Below are positions 6,840 through 15,331 of a DNA stretch of 64,000 bases, piece after piece. Under the pieces are notes generated by a model. That model saw nothing but the letters and a program-made list of their open reading frames with translations, ran no database searches and was not told where the DNA came from. The stretch is from Hyphococcus sp. (GTDB lineage: Bacteria > Pseudomonadota > Alphaproteobacteria > Caulobacterales > Parvularculaceae). A program made the translations under genes and the position numbers. The stretch covers positions 83,565-147,564 of the forward strand of contig JABDJK010000116.1 in NCBI GenBank assembly GCA_013002535.1. The letters are read 5' to 3'. Position 1 is the stretch's first letter, and every line of letters starts with the position of its first letter.

Positions 6840-7784
6840 GTGAAAACGTCTGAACGGGGAATCGCCCTTATCAAACAATTCGAGGGGCTCGAATTGGAGG
6901 CGTATCAGGATATCGCGGGTGTCTGGACAATCGGATATGGGCACACTGGATCCGATGTCGAACCAGGAATGCGCATCACAGAGCGAGAAGCAGAAGCATT
7001 ATTGAGGCGAGATTTGCGCCCGCGGGAAAACGCCGTTGACCGGCTCACCAAGGTCCCCGTTAATCAGAATGAATTCGACGCGCTTGTTAGTTTTATCTAT
7101 AATGTCGGAATATCGGCATACGAACGATCCACAGCGCGGCGGCGACTAAATCGCGGGGACCGCCTTGGCGCGGCGAATGCGTTGACGTGGTGGAACAAGG
7201 CAACCGTCGGCGGGGTCTTGCGCGAAGTGCTGGGGCTGACGCGCCGGCGCGCCGCAGAGAAAGCTTTATTTTTGACGCCGGCAAATCCGCCGATTGTCCG
7301 CGAACCGGAAAACATCGACGATAATTCCAGGATTACACCGGTTGAAGATTCGCCGCGGCGCGATTCAATTGGCCAGAGCCGGAGTGTTCAGGGCGCAACC
7401 GTCGCTGGCGGCGCCGGCGTCGCTGCATCCACTATGGGGCGCGACAATGCCGAAGAACTCGACCAGATCGAAACGAATATTGAAGAAGGATATGGCGGCA
7501 TAGAAAATCCGTCTGCGGATGAAGATAGCACAGTTCCGGACATGATTGACCCGGACAACAATGGCGAAACCGACCGCATCGAAGAACCGGTTGTCGATGA
7601 CGACGGAAATCCGATAAACGGCGAGACGAACGAAGAGATCATGATGCCAGCCGATCGACCCTCAAAACATGAGGTTCATCAGGCGGAAGCGCAGATTCAG
7701 TTTGCGTTGTTGCTACTGATCTTTTTGTCAGTCGCCTTTGTCATATGGGCGCGCGTCGACGATTGGCTGCATTACCGGCGCTAG
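6840..7784 (+). CDS. GH24 phage-type lysozyme with C-terminal membrane anchor
   Basis: A 314-aa protein. Residues 5-150 form a GH24 (T4-like) muramidase domain. E15 (FEG), D24 (YQD) and T30 (WTIGYGHTG) are spaced exactly like the E-D-T catalytic triad of T4 lysozyme. An acidic, disordered linker follows (about 155-275, with DPDNNGETDR), then one membrane helix (about 284-302) and a short basic tail. There is no signal peptide. GTG 6840 is chosen over GTG 6837 because GGAG is 7 nt away and the N-terminus then aligns without gaps to the paralogue at 26083-27054. No phage genes are nearby, so this is a host-adopted lysozyme. Confidence 0.85.
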   Translation: MKTSERGIALIKQFEGLELEAYQDIAGVWTIGYGHTGSDVEPGMRITEREAEALLRRDLRPRENAVDRLTKVPVNQNEFDALVSFIYNVGISAYERSTARRRLNRGDRLGAANALTWWNKATVGGVLREVLGLTRRRAAEKALFLTPANPPIVREPENIDDNSRITPVEDSPRRDSIGQSRSVQGATVAGGAGVAASTMGRDNAEELDQIETNIEEGYGGIENPSADEDSTVPDMIDPDNNGETDRIEEPVVDDDGNPINGETNEEIMMPADRPSKHEVHQAEAQIQFALLLLIFLSVAFVIWARVDDWLHYRR

Positions 7785-7787
7785 GCG

Positions 7788-8660
7788 TTACTTGCAAAAT
7801 ACGCGGAAGCAAACGACTTTCAGCTGTTCGGATTTCAGGGCGTCATAACGCTCAGCCCACAGATGAGCGTTTCGGGCTAGCGCGTTTGCATATTCGGCGC
7901 GCTTGTGCGCGTCGTCCATGGCCGCAATCGCGCGGTAAGCGCGCCGCCACCCGGCCCATCCTTTTTCGATGAGCGCCAAGTACGCCGCACTTTCATCGGT
8001 TTTATCGGCGAGTGTGAATCCGGCCTCGCGAAATAATTCTTCATATTGTTGTTCGGTTCGGATTGCGCCTTTTGGCGTCGCGGGAAAACAGCTGCGCAAC
8101 CGCACGCCGCGGCGTGCGCCGGCAAAATCCACAAACGCCACCTTCGCCCCTGGCGTTACCATTTCTGCGCATAGCGCGGCGACAGCTTCAGGATTCGCAT
8201 CGCGATGGAGCTCGAAAAATGACAAAGCGCCGCCAGCGGCGCCTTTCTGTAGACGTTGCAGCGCGTCTTCATACTGGCGCAGCCGCTTGTCCGTATAACT
8301 TTTCGTACGAGTAAAACCAATCGTTTTCCAACGCGTTCCATGTTTAAGGTCATCCAAGGGTCCACCGGCGCCGGCGCCAAAGACCACAACGTTTGCACGC
8401 ACCGGCAACGAAAGCAGCCGAGCGAATCGCATTGTCCAAGCAGGCTCACCGGGTTCTAGCCGGCCTTTGCCCCATATGGCTTCTGCGATGACTTCATCAC
8501 CATTTCGCGGGTCGTCGACAGTCGTGGCGAAGTAGGCCTGCAACGCAGCGCGTTCCGCGTCGGCGTCAAAGGCGTAGCCCTCCCACCAAGCGTGAAACTT
8601 GCGCCCGGTGAACGCCAGTTGCGCGCGTAAATTGGCTGCTGCGTTGCGCGTTGCGCCCAT
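7788..8660 (-). CDS. SAM-dependent methyltransferase-like protein
   Basis: A 290-aa soluble protein. ANVVVFGAGAGGPLDDLKHG near residues 89-107 resembles a nucleotide-binding Rossmann motif I, and VTPGAKVAFVDFAGARRGVRLRSC near 168-190 could be the post-motif region of a class I methyltransferase. The C-terminal third is helical (YRAIAAMDDAHKRAEYANAL). I do not recognise a specific substrate. It converges on the lysozyme gene with 3 bp between the stops. A full TTAA-N7-TTAAC site lies about 130 bp upstream. Confidence 0.5.
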   Translation of the reverse strand: MGATRNAAANLRAQLAFTGRKFHAWWEGYAFDADAERAALQAYFATTVDDPRNGDEVIAEAIWGKGRLEPGEPAWTMRFARLLSLPVRANVVVFGAGAGGPLDDLKHGTRWKTIGFTRTKSYTDKRLRQYEDALQRLQKGAAGGALSFFELHRDANPEAVAALCAEMVTPGAKVAFVDFAGARRGVRLRSCFPATPKGAIRTEQQYEELFREAGFTLADKTDESAAYLALIEKGWAGWRRAYRAIAAMDDAHKRAEYANALARNAHLWAERYDALKSEQLKVVCFRVFCK

Positions 8661-8790
8661 CGCAATTTCGCTCCCTTAATACGCCGTCTTCCGCAGATCG
8701 ATATTCGTCGCCAAATCCTGACGTTCGTTGGCTGATAATTCGTTAAAGCAAAGCGAACTTGTTTCGTTTTGGGAAATTTTTTCCAATTCG

Positions 8791-8805
8791 TTAAACGGCC
8801 ATTAA
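8791..8805. promoter_or_regulatory. CtrA-type box TTAA-N7-TTAAC
   Basis: TTAA (8791-8794), ACGGCCA, TTAA (8802-8805), then C, a perfect match to the Caulobacter CtrA consensus. It lies upstream of the methyltransferase-like gene (start 8660) and just past the 3' end of the glycosylase gene (8819). A further TTAA half-site lies near 8743. This is a sequence match only. Confidence 0.4.
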
Positions 8806-8818
8806 CAGCGCTGCGTCC

Positions 8819-9412
8819 TTATATCAGTCGACGTATTCGGCGACGCAACACCGGCAAAAGTTCATCTTCAAACCATGGGTTGTTCTTAAGCCACGCGTTA
8901 TTTCGCCAGGATGGATGCGGCATTGGAAAGAACTTCGGCGCGAACTTCCGCCAATTTTCAACCGTGGCGGTAAGCGAATTTTTGGCGTTTTTACCTAGGT
9001 GCCATTTCTGTGCGTATCCCCCGACCAGGATCGCCGTTTCGATATTCGGCATGGCTGCAATCAATTCAGCGCGCCATTGAGCGGCGCATTCCTTACGCGG
9101 CGGAAGGTCGGCGCCCTTATCGTCATAGCCTGGAAAGCAAAACCCCATGGGAACGATGGTAACATGATTTCGATCATAAAAGACGTTTTCATCGACACCC
9201 ATCCACTCGCGCAAGCGGTCTCCCGATGGATCCGTAAATGGCTTGCCGCTTTCATGAACTCGTTTTCCCGGCGCCTGCCCGAATATTGCGAGGCGCGCTT
9301 TCGTTGAAACCTGCAAAACCGGCCGCGGCTCATGCGGCAGTGGCGCCTTTATCGGATCATCAACGCAAATCCGGCAGGCGCGTATATCACGCGATAGCTT
9401 TGCAAGTGGCAT
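8819..9412 (-). CDS. Uracil-DNA glycosylase superfamily protein
   Basis: A 197-aa protein of the UDG superfamily, which removes damaged bases from DNA. Motif A is GQAPGKRVHESGKPFTDPSG (about residues 45-64), the active-site/FeS-type glycosylase loop, and the C-terminal leucine-loop motif is MPHPSWRNN (about 163-171). Two cysteines near the N-terminus (CRIC, about 13-16) recall the FeS-binding pair of related families, but a full set of four is not obvious. Substrate preference cannot be read from the sequence. It ends 12 bp upstream of the start side of the methyltransferase promoter region. Confidence 0.8.
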   Translation of the reverse strand: MPLAKLSRDIRACRICVDDPIKAPLPHEPRPVLQVSTKARLAIFGQAPGKRVHESGKPFTDPSGDRLREWMGVDENVFYDRNHVTIVPMGFCFPGYDDKGADLPPRKECAAQWRAELIAAMPNIETAILVGGYAQKWHLGKNAKNSLTATVENWRKFAPKFFPMPHPSWRNNAWLKNNPWFEDELLPVLRRRIRRLI

Positions 9413-9424
9413 TCAAAAAACTTT

Positions 9425-9859
9425 TTAGTCCAAAACTTTCACGCACATCCCGGCGACGTCGTTCCATTGAAAACCGTCTTCGCATGTGCAAGTCGAAGGT
9501 TGGCCGCACATATTGATATCTCGTGTGCAAATTCCAGCCGGTTTTTTTGCGCATGACGTCTCATCTAGCTGGGCCGACGAAGCAGAAATTACCCCTGCCA
9601 GATCCATTACGCATTTGCCAAGGGCGGCGTTATATCCGTATCCGTCAGGACAGCGGCATACATTGCCAAACCCGCATGCATTTATGTCCTTCGTGCAGAC
9701 AGCATCTTCCGGCACATCAATAACGCAAAGACCCTCGGCGGTGGCATACCCGCCGCCTGGCGCGCCGTCACCGGCGTCACCGCTCAACTGGCTGCAAGCG
9801 TATGCAGACAATCCGACATAAATTGCAATTGCAAACAAACGTAGCGGTGGAAATTTCAC
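9425..9859 (-). CDS. Exported Cys-rich protein with two EGF-like repeats
   Basis: A 144-aa protein. The N-terminus ends in LSAYAC, a near-lipobox, so it is a probable lipoprotein or a secreted protein. It has two direct repeats of about 32 residues: CTKDINACG then CRCPDGYGYN and a final C (about 55-87), and CTRDINMCG then CTCEDGFQWN and a final C (about 110-141). The Cys spacing resembles disulfide-rich EGF-like modules. The GTG start is supported by AAGGAG seven nt upstream. It is unusual for bacteria; function unknown, possibly surface adhesion or protein binding (inference). Confidence 0.6.
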   Translation of the reverse strand: MKFPPLRLFAIAIYVGLSAYACSQLSGDAGDGAPGGGYATAEGLCVIDVPEDAVCTKDINACGFGNVCRCPDGYGYNAALGKCVMDLAGVISASSAQLDETSCAKKPAGICTRDINMCGQPSTCTCEDGFQWNDVAGMCVKVLD

Positions 9860-9929
9860 GGCACTCTCCTTCTCCGTGTCACCCCCAACAACGTTATCTT
9901 ATCAAACACTCATTGATTCGGCCAATCCT

Positions 9930-10325
9930 TCAGGATTCTTCCGATAAATGCGCAAGTTTTCCGGCATTTTCTTCCCAGTTTTTCCCGTCGAGCGGAACAA
10001 TCTCGACAGATAGAAATTGACTGTATTCCATACAGCGTAGATTTAGCGAATATCCGACGGGATTGGACCGCGGCACATAAAAAGACTTTACGCCGCAATT
10101 AACGCAAAAGAAATGTTTCGCAATAATTTTATTGAACGTGTATTCAACAATGTTATCAGCACCCTGAATTAAATTGAATTTCCACTTTGGAATGATCAAG
10201 TGAATGAATCCGATTATTTCACACATCGAACAATTGCATTTATGCGCCTTTGCTTCGTCTGGCAACTCCGCCGGCCATTACAGGGCGCCGCAATGGCATG
10301 ATCTGGTCTTCCAGCTAACAAACAT
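9930..10325 (-). pseudogene. GFA-family protein with in-frame stop
   Basis: Starting at ATG 10325, which overlaps the stop of nupC as TAATG, the frame reads MFVSWKTRSCHCGAL, then TAA (10280-10278), then WPAELPDEAKAHKCNCSMC and the rest of a GFA (CENP-V/glutathione-dependent formaldehyde-activating) domain. The first zinc motif (CxCGA) is upstream of the stop. The second (CNCSMC) and the HFFCVNCGVKSFYVPRSNP motif are downstream, so the nonsense codon splits the zinc sites. A TTG at 10265 could restart translation but would give a protein without the first CxC. Most likely a recent nonsense pseudogene. Confidence 0.7.
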
Positions 10326-11605
10326 TAACCGTTCCAAACCAGACCAATAACGGCGCCTGTCATCAGCGTAGCAAGTGTACCCGCAATCAGCGCACGCGGC
10401 GCGAGATCAATAACGTCGCTCCGGCGTTCAGGGGCCAAAACCGTAAGCCCGCCGATAACGATGCCGAGCGATGAAAAATTTGCAAAGCCGCAGAGCGAGT
10501 AAACAACGATCAACAAACTGCGTTCAGAAAATACACCGTCTTCAACTTGCGCCAATTTCAAATAGGCGACAAATTCATTCAGCGCGGTTTTTAGGCCCAT
10601 ATATTCCCCAGCGGCGAGCGCTTCATTTGCCGGCACGCCGGCGAGCCACATGAACGGCGCGAAAATATATCCAAACATGCGCTCAAGGGTGATAGGCGCT
10701 CCTGCAACATCCGGGAATCCCCCAAGCATAATGTTGATGAGCGCAACCGCGGCGATGAATGCAATTAGCGATGCTAGAATATTGAGATAAAGGCCGAGCC
10801 CGTCTGTCACGCCGCGCATGAACGCGTCCATTGTGCCGCCGTATCCGAAATCATCGGCGGCCTCGACGGGCGTCGCAACCATGCCTTTTTCCGGCGGCAT
10901 CATGACCTGCGCCATTAAAATTGCCGCGGGAACGGATATGATTGACGCAACTATAATGTGGCCGAGAATTGACGGGTCAACGTTCGACAAAATCGTTGCG
11001 AACACCGCCATCACTGAACCGGCGACTGTAGCAAATCCACCAGTAATGACGATGAGAAGTTCGGAGCGCGTAATTTTATTCAGATACGGACGGATCAGCA
11101 GCGGCGCTTCCGTCTGGCCGAGAAAAGTATTCGCTGCTGACGATAACGCTACTGCGCCGCCAACTCGAAACACGCGCTCCAGCAATACTGCAAACCCGCG
11201 GACGAACAATTTCAGCACGCCCCAATGCCATAAAACAGCCGACAAACCGGAAAAGAAAATAACGAGCGGCAAGGCGCCAAATGCGAAAGAAAACATTGCG
11301 CCTTCATTGACGACCTCAAAGGGCGTGTCGCCGCCGCCAAGATGACCGAATACAAACGTCGTTCCGGCAGCCGTTGCCTCCTGAAGGGCGCGTACCGCAA
11401 CCTGCAGAGATCCGAGCGCCGCGCGCGCTGGAGGCGTATATAACAAGAAAACAGCGATCAATATTTGCGCGCCAACTGCCCATATTGCCGCGAAAAATGG
11501 AAATCGCGTTTTGGCGCTCGAAAACAACCAGGCGATAAAAATAAACGCGGCAAGTCCAATGGCGCTCTGTCCGCGTAACCCGATTTCCCCAATCCATTCC
11601 GGCAT
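10325..11605 (-). CDS. nupC: Concentrative nucleoside transporter (CNT/NupC family)
   Basis: A 426-aa inner-membrane symporter with ten or more hydrophobic segments. Diagnostic motifs are NTFLGQTEAPLLIRPYL (about residue 180), a MTPSE-like MTSG region and EFVAYLKL followed by YSLCGFANFSSLGIVIGGL near the C-terminus. CNT proteins import nucleosides with H+ or Na+. ATG 11605 is preferred because GAGG lies 10 nt upstream and the N-terminus matches the family; the open frame continues 30 codons further upstream. The stop overlaps the start of the broken GFA gene. Confidence 0.9.
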   Translation of the reverse strand: MPEWIGEIGLRGQSAIGLAAFIFIAWLFSSAKTRFPFFAAIWAVGAQILIAVFLLYTPPARAALGSLQVAVRALQEATAAGTTFVFGHLGGGDTPFEVVNEGAMFSFAFGALPLVIFFSGLSAVLWHWGVLKLFVRGFAVLLERVFRVGGAVALSSAANTFLGQTEAPLLIRPYLNKITRSELLIVITGGFATVAGSVMAVFATILSNVDPSILGHIIVASIISVPAAILMAQVMMPPEKGMVATPVEAADDFGYGGTMDAFMRGVTDGLGLYLNILASLIAFIAAVALINIMLGGFPDVAGAPITLERMFGYIFAPFMWLAGVPANEALAAGEYMGLKTALNEFVAYLKLAQVEDGVFSERSLLIVVYSLCGFANFSSLGIVIGGLTVLAPERRSDVIDLAPRALIAGTLATLMTGAVIGLVWNG

Positions 11606-11786
11606 AAACCTACCTCGCAGCGTTCCGCTGAATATGGCGAGGTTGGAGACTAAAGTCACCAGAAACGTGCGGGACCATCGCGAAAACCGCGTCATTAAAT
11701 TTCGCTGCTAGCGCGCCGAAATTCTGGTAATTGCCATTTAACACGACAACGCTATGGTCCGGCCAAATTTGTAAGAGGACCGACCT

Positions 11787-13274
11787 ATGTTGCCTGCGCC
11801 ACGCGCCGACTTGAAAGCCAATACGCTCGAATATGAAGTGATACCGCTCGTAAAACCCACTGGCTTCCGCGAATATGATGCGCGCTGGTTGTTTGAAAAA
11901 GAGATAAACCTGCTCGGTATTCAGGCGCTGGGCCAGGGCCTCGGGACGCTGATCCGCGAAATGGGCAAGGAGCCGCGCATTGTCGTCGGTCATGATTTCC
12001 GCGGCTATTCAATCTCGATCAAGCAAGCGTTGACCGTCGGCCTGATGACTGCCGGCATAGAAGTCAATGACATCGGCCTCGCGCTGTCGCCGGTCGCGTA
12101 TTTCGCACAATTCGATCTCGATATTCCGTGTGTCGCGATGGTGACGGCGAGCCATAATGAGAATGGTTGGACCGGCGTCAAAATGGGCGCGGCGCGGCCG
12201 CTGACCTTTGGGCCAGACGAAATGGGACGTCTTAAAGATATTGTTCTGAACGGCGAATATAACAACTTCGACGGCGGCGCCTATAAATATATAGAAGGCA
12301 TGCGCGAACGATACATCGCCGATGTAACAAAAGGTGTTTCCTTCAAGCGTAAGATGAAAGTCATCGCGGCTTGTGGCAACGGCACGGCCGGCGCCTATGC
12401 GCCCGAAGCACTGGAGCGACTTGGCCTTGAAGTAGTGCCCATGGACGCGGAACTTGACCACACCTTTCCTCGATATAATCCAAACCCGGAAGATATGGAA
12501 ATGCTGCACGCTATGCAGGCTGCGGTCAGGGAGCATGGCGCCGATGTCGCACTCGGGTTCGACGGCGACGGCGATCGCTGCGGTGTTGTTGACAATGAAG
12601 GCGTGGAAATTTTTGCAGATAAAATCGGCGTCATGATCGCGCGCGATCTTTCCGCTATTCATAAAAATGCTCAATTTGTTGTGGATGTAAAATCTACCGG
12701 ACTTTTCGTTACGGACCCGGTCTTGCAAGCTAATGGCGCCAATACTGAATACTGGAAAACGGGTCACTCTTATATCAAACGAAAGAGCCACGAGATGGGC
12801 GCGCTTGCGGGCTTTGAGAAGTCCGGTCACTTCTTTTTCAATGAACCGATTGGGCGCGGCTATGACGACGGGCTCGTCGCGGCAATTGCTTTGTTGCAAA
12901 TGCTTGATCGCAATCCTGATAAGAACCTCTCTGACTTGCGCAATGCGCTCGCGAAGACTTATCAGTCGCCGACTATGTCGCCGCATTGCGCCGACGAAAC
13001 CAAATATGGCGTCGTAGACAAGATCGTCGCCGAGCTTTCTGATCGGAAGGAAATTATCGGGCAGAAAGTTCGTGACGTCGTGACGGTCAACGGCGTGCGC
13101 ATTACCGCTGAAGACGGAACATGGGGGCTCGTTCGGGCGTCCTCTAACAAGCCAGAATTGGTGGTGGTCGTCGAAAGCCCAACCTCGGAAGAGAATATGA
13201 AGAAGATGTTCGATGAGCTTGATGCTGTCTTGAAGACTCATCCGGAAATCGGCGAGTACAACCAGAAGATTTAA
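11787..13274 (+). CDS. Phosphomannomutase/phosphoglucomutase
   Basis: A 495-aa phosphohexomutase of the alpha-D-phosphohexomutase superfamily, interconverting hexose 1- and 6-phosphates for envelope polysaccharide and nucleotide-sugar synthesis. The four domains are recognisable: substrate loop GFREYDARW near residue 30, active-site phosphoserine S122 in TASHNENGWTGVKMG, metal-binding D259GDGDR, sugar-binding GHFFFNEP near 345, and the C-terminal phosphate loop RASSNKPELVVVVE near 450. Length agrees with the PMM/PGM subgroup. Whether mannose or glucose phosphates are preferred cannot be read. Confidence 0.92.
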   Translation: MLPAPRADLKANTLEYEVIPLVKPTGFREYDARWLFEKEINLLGIQALGQGLGTLIREMGKEPRIVVGHDFRGYSISIKQALTVGLMTAGIEVNDIGLALSPVAYFAQFDLDIPCVAMVTASHNENGWTGVKMGAARPLTFGPDEMGRLKDIVLNGEYNNFDGGAYKYIEGMRERYIADVTKGVSFKRKMKVIAACGNGTAGAYAPEALERLGLEVVPMDAELDHTFPRYNPNPEDMEMLHAMQAAVREHGADVALGFDGDGDRCGVVDNEGVEIFADKIGVMIARDLSAIHKNAQFVVDVKSTGLFVTDPVLQANGANTEYWKTGHSYIKRKSHEMGALAGFEKSGHFFFNEPIGRGYDDGLVAAIALLQMLDRNPDKNLSDLRNALAKTYQSPTMSPHCADETKYGVVDKIVAELSDRKEIIGQKVRDVVTVNGVRITAEDGTWGLVRASSNKPELVVVVESPTSEENMKKMFDELDAVLKTHPEIGEYNQKI

Positions 13275-13279
13275 TAGTC

Positions 13280-13311
13280 TTGACCGGGCTTTTTCAGTCA
13301 AAACTTTTTTT
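13280..13311 (+). terminator. Weak terminator-like structure after the mutase gene
   Basis: TTGAC (13280-13284) pairs with GTCAA (13297-13301) across a 12-nt loop and is followed by a run of seven T at 13305-13311. The stem is short, so termination strength is doubtful. Confidence 0.35.
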
Positions 13312-13331
13312 CCCGCCATTACTGGCTTTCT

Positions 13332-13742
13332 GGCGAATCTGGTCTGGTTCTCCGGCGGAGATTTGCGCAAATTGTGGGCTGTGGGCGCGGCGTCAGGCGG
13401 TATCATTTACGCGCCAGTGATCATTCCAAGATCTAGTCTGGTTTTACTTGTTGCGCGCCATCATTCCGCGCCTTCCTCGCGCTTTTACGGCGGAGATGTT
13501 TTGGCAAGAAGCCAAAACGGAGAGGGCTGTTTCCGTATTTGCAGACGCCCCCCTTCGCCTTACTACGTTCGGCACTTTCCCCATAAATGGCGGAAAAAAG
13601 GCGAGCGTGGCTGGTGCATTCTAACACTTTCATGACGCCCACAAAAGGCGCCCGAAATCCATGAGGAAAACTATCCATCGATAGCGGGATTCTTTAAAGA
13701 ATACCCTCCTGCGGTTGAGTCCCGTTTTGTTAATTCAACCGG
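13332..13742 (+). repeat. Dispersed composite repeat, copy B
   Basis: Starts with GGCGAATCTGG and ends with TTAATTCAACCGG. The first third aligns with copy A (GGGCTGT-GGCGCGGCG, ATTCCAA, TCTGGT). The last third is GAAAACTATCCATCGATAGC through GGTTGAGTC...AATTCAACC, a stem-loop. The middle carries two inverted hairpin blocks (near 13465-13530 and 13540-13600) shared with copy C. The end blocks can be read as peptide ENY-x3-AGF-x3-E-x3-VES in copies A and B. It fills the gap between two convergent genes; nothing else is seen in 13275-13774. Confidence 0.7.
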
Positions 13743-13774
13743 TTTGACGAGGCAATTGCTCCTGAGTCGAGCAA

Positions 13775-15295
13775 TCACAACCGATCCAGAATCCGATTTG
13801 CGCTGTCGCGGTATTCCTTTTGACGTTTACTGTCCATCCGGTCCCAGGTGCTATAAGCGCGCGAGAGGCGGCGGTTGTTTTTCAACTTGTTTCGATTGCG
13901 CACTAGGAAATCCCAATAAAGAGGATTGAAGGGGCAAGCCCCCTCTCCAGTTTTCTTTTTCACGTCATATTCGCAGCCTTCGCAATAGTTGGACATTTTG
14001 TTGATGTAGTTACCGCTCGCTGCGTATGGCTTTGACGCCAGTAAACCGCCGTCGGCGAACTGGCTCATGCCAAAAGTGTTGGGCGCCTCGACCCACTCGA
14101 ACGCGTCCGCGTAAACGCCGAGATACCATTCATGAACCGCCTGCGGATCAACGCCGGCAAGCATTGCGAAGTTACCTGTAACCATCAAGCGTTGGATATG
14201 ATGCGCATACGCCTCTTCTTTTGTCTGGGCGACAGACGCGCGAACGCAATTCATTCTTGTCTCGCCCGTCCAGTAAAATTCAGGCAGCGGACGTTCGGCG
14301 CCGAAGTAATTTTGATCCACATAATTAGGCGCATTGAGCCAGTAGATGCCGCGGACATATTCACGCCATCCAATGATTTGCCGAACAAAGCCTTCAGCGG
14401 CGTTTATGGGCGCATCACCGTCAAGATATGCACGCTCAACGCGCCGGCACACGTCGTGCGGATCAAGGAGCCCCGCGTTGATGTATAGTGACAGGACCGA
14501 GTGGTAGAGAAACTTCTCTCCCTCAAGCATCGCGTCCTGAAAATCGCCGAACGACGGCAACCCCTCCCGAATAAACGCGTCGAGCGCCGCTTCAGCTTTT
14601 TCGCGGGTGACCGCGAACCAAAAAGGCTCGAGATCGCCAAAATTTTCGGCAAAATTATCACGAACCAGGTCCAATACGTCTCGCGTAATGTCGTCTACCC
14701 GCATTCGGCGGGGGCGGGGCAAAGATAATTCGGCCTTCGCGGGTTTGCGGTTCTCCGCATCAAAATTCCATTTACCACCGGCTGGCTCTTCGCCGTCCAT
14801 CAAGAAACCAGTCTTCTTTCGCATTTCGCGGTAGAAATACTCCATACGCAGCGATTTTCGCCCGTCGGCCCATGACTGAAATTCTTTCTGGCTGCAAAGG
14901 AAACGATCGTCTTCAAGAATTTTGACCCGAACCCCGGTTTCCTCTTGCCAATTTTCCATCGCGGCTTTTACGCGATATTCTCCCGCTTCCACCGCAATGA
15001 TGCGTTCTGGGCAATGCCGCTCGCAGGCGCGTTTTAATTCGCCGGTAAATGAGGCTGTATTTCCGGGGTCGTTGAGTTTTATATAGCCAACATTCCAGCC
15101 GTCACTTTTTAATTCTTCGGCAAAGTGGCGCATCGCAGAAAACAAAAATGCAATTTTCTTTTTGTGATGGCCAACATAAGTTGCTTCATCCATCACCTCG
15201 ACCATCAGTACGCGGTCACAGTCACGATCAGCATTCTTCAGCGATGCGATATTGTGGCTTAGTTGATCGCCCAAAATGAATATCAGGTTTCTCAT
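13775..15295 (-). CDS. FeS-type (6-4) photolyase / bacterial cryptochrome (PhrB/CryB family)
   Basis: A 506-aa flavoprotein of the FeS-BCP group, which repairs (6-4) photoproducts with light. The N-terminal DUF/antenna-binding domain begins MRNLIFILGDQLSHN. The C-terminal FAD domain contains GWREYVRGIYW and MVTGNFAML. Four cysteines for a 4Fe-4S cluster are present: one in RMNCVRAS (about 347), two in NYCEGCEYD (about 435 and 438) and one in GEGACPFN (about 451). ATG 15295 gives the canonical N-terminus. It converges on the mutase gene across repeat copy B and is preceded by the acyl-CoA synthetase gene on the same strand. Confidence 0.92.
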   Translation of the reverse strand: MRNLIFILGDQLSHNIASLKNADRDCDRVLMVEVMDEATYVGHHKKKIAFLFSAMRHFAEELKSDGWNVGYIKLNDPGNTASFTGELKRACERHCPERIIAVEAGEYRVKAAMENWQEETGVRVKILEDDRFLCSQKEFQSWADGRKSLRMEYFYREMRKKTGFLMDGEEPAGGKWNFDAENRKPAKAELSLPRPRRMRVDDITRDVLDLVRDNFAENFGDLEPFWFAVTREKAEAALDAFIREGLPSFGDFQDAMLEGEKFLYHSVLSLYINAGLLDPHDVCRRVERAYLDGDAPINAAEGFVRQIIGWREYVRGIYWLNAPNYVDQNYFGAERPLPEFYWTGETRMNCVRASVAQTKEEAYAHHIQRLMVTGNFAMLAGVDPQAVHEWYLGVYADAFEWVEAPNTFGMSQFADGGLLASKPYAASGNYINKMSNYCEGCEYDVKKKTGEGACPFNPLYWDFLVRNRNKLKNNRRLSRAYSTWDRMDSKRQKEYRDSANRILDRL

Positions 15296-15331
15296 GCGCT
15301 GCACTAATCATTATTGAATGCACGCTCGCGC

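Noticed and set aside
12009..13406. 465-codon minus-strand open frame opposite the phosphohexomutase gene
   Set aside because: The plus-strand gene has all catalytic motifs; the antisense frame has no family features and is open because of codon bias on the other strand.
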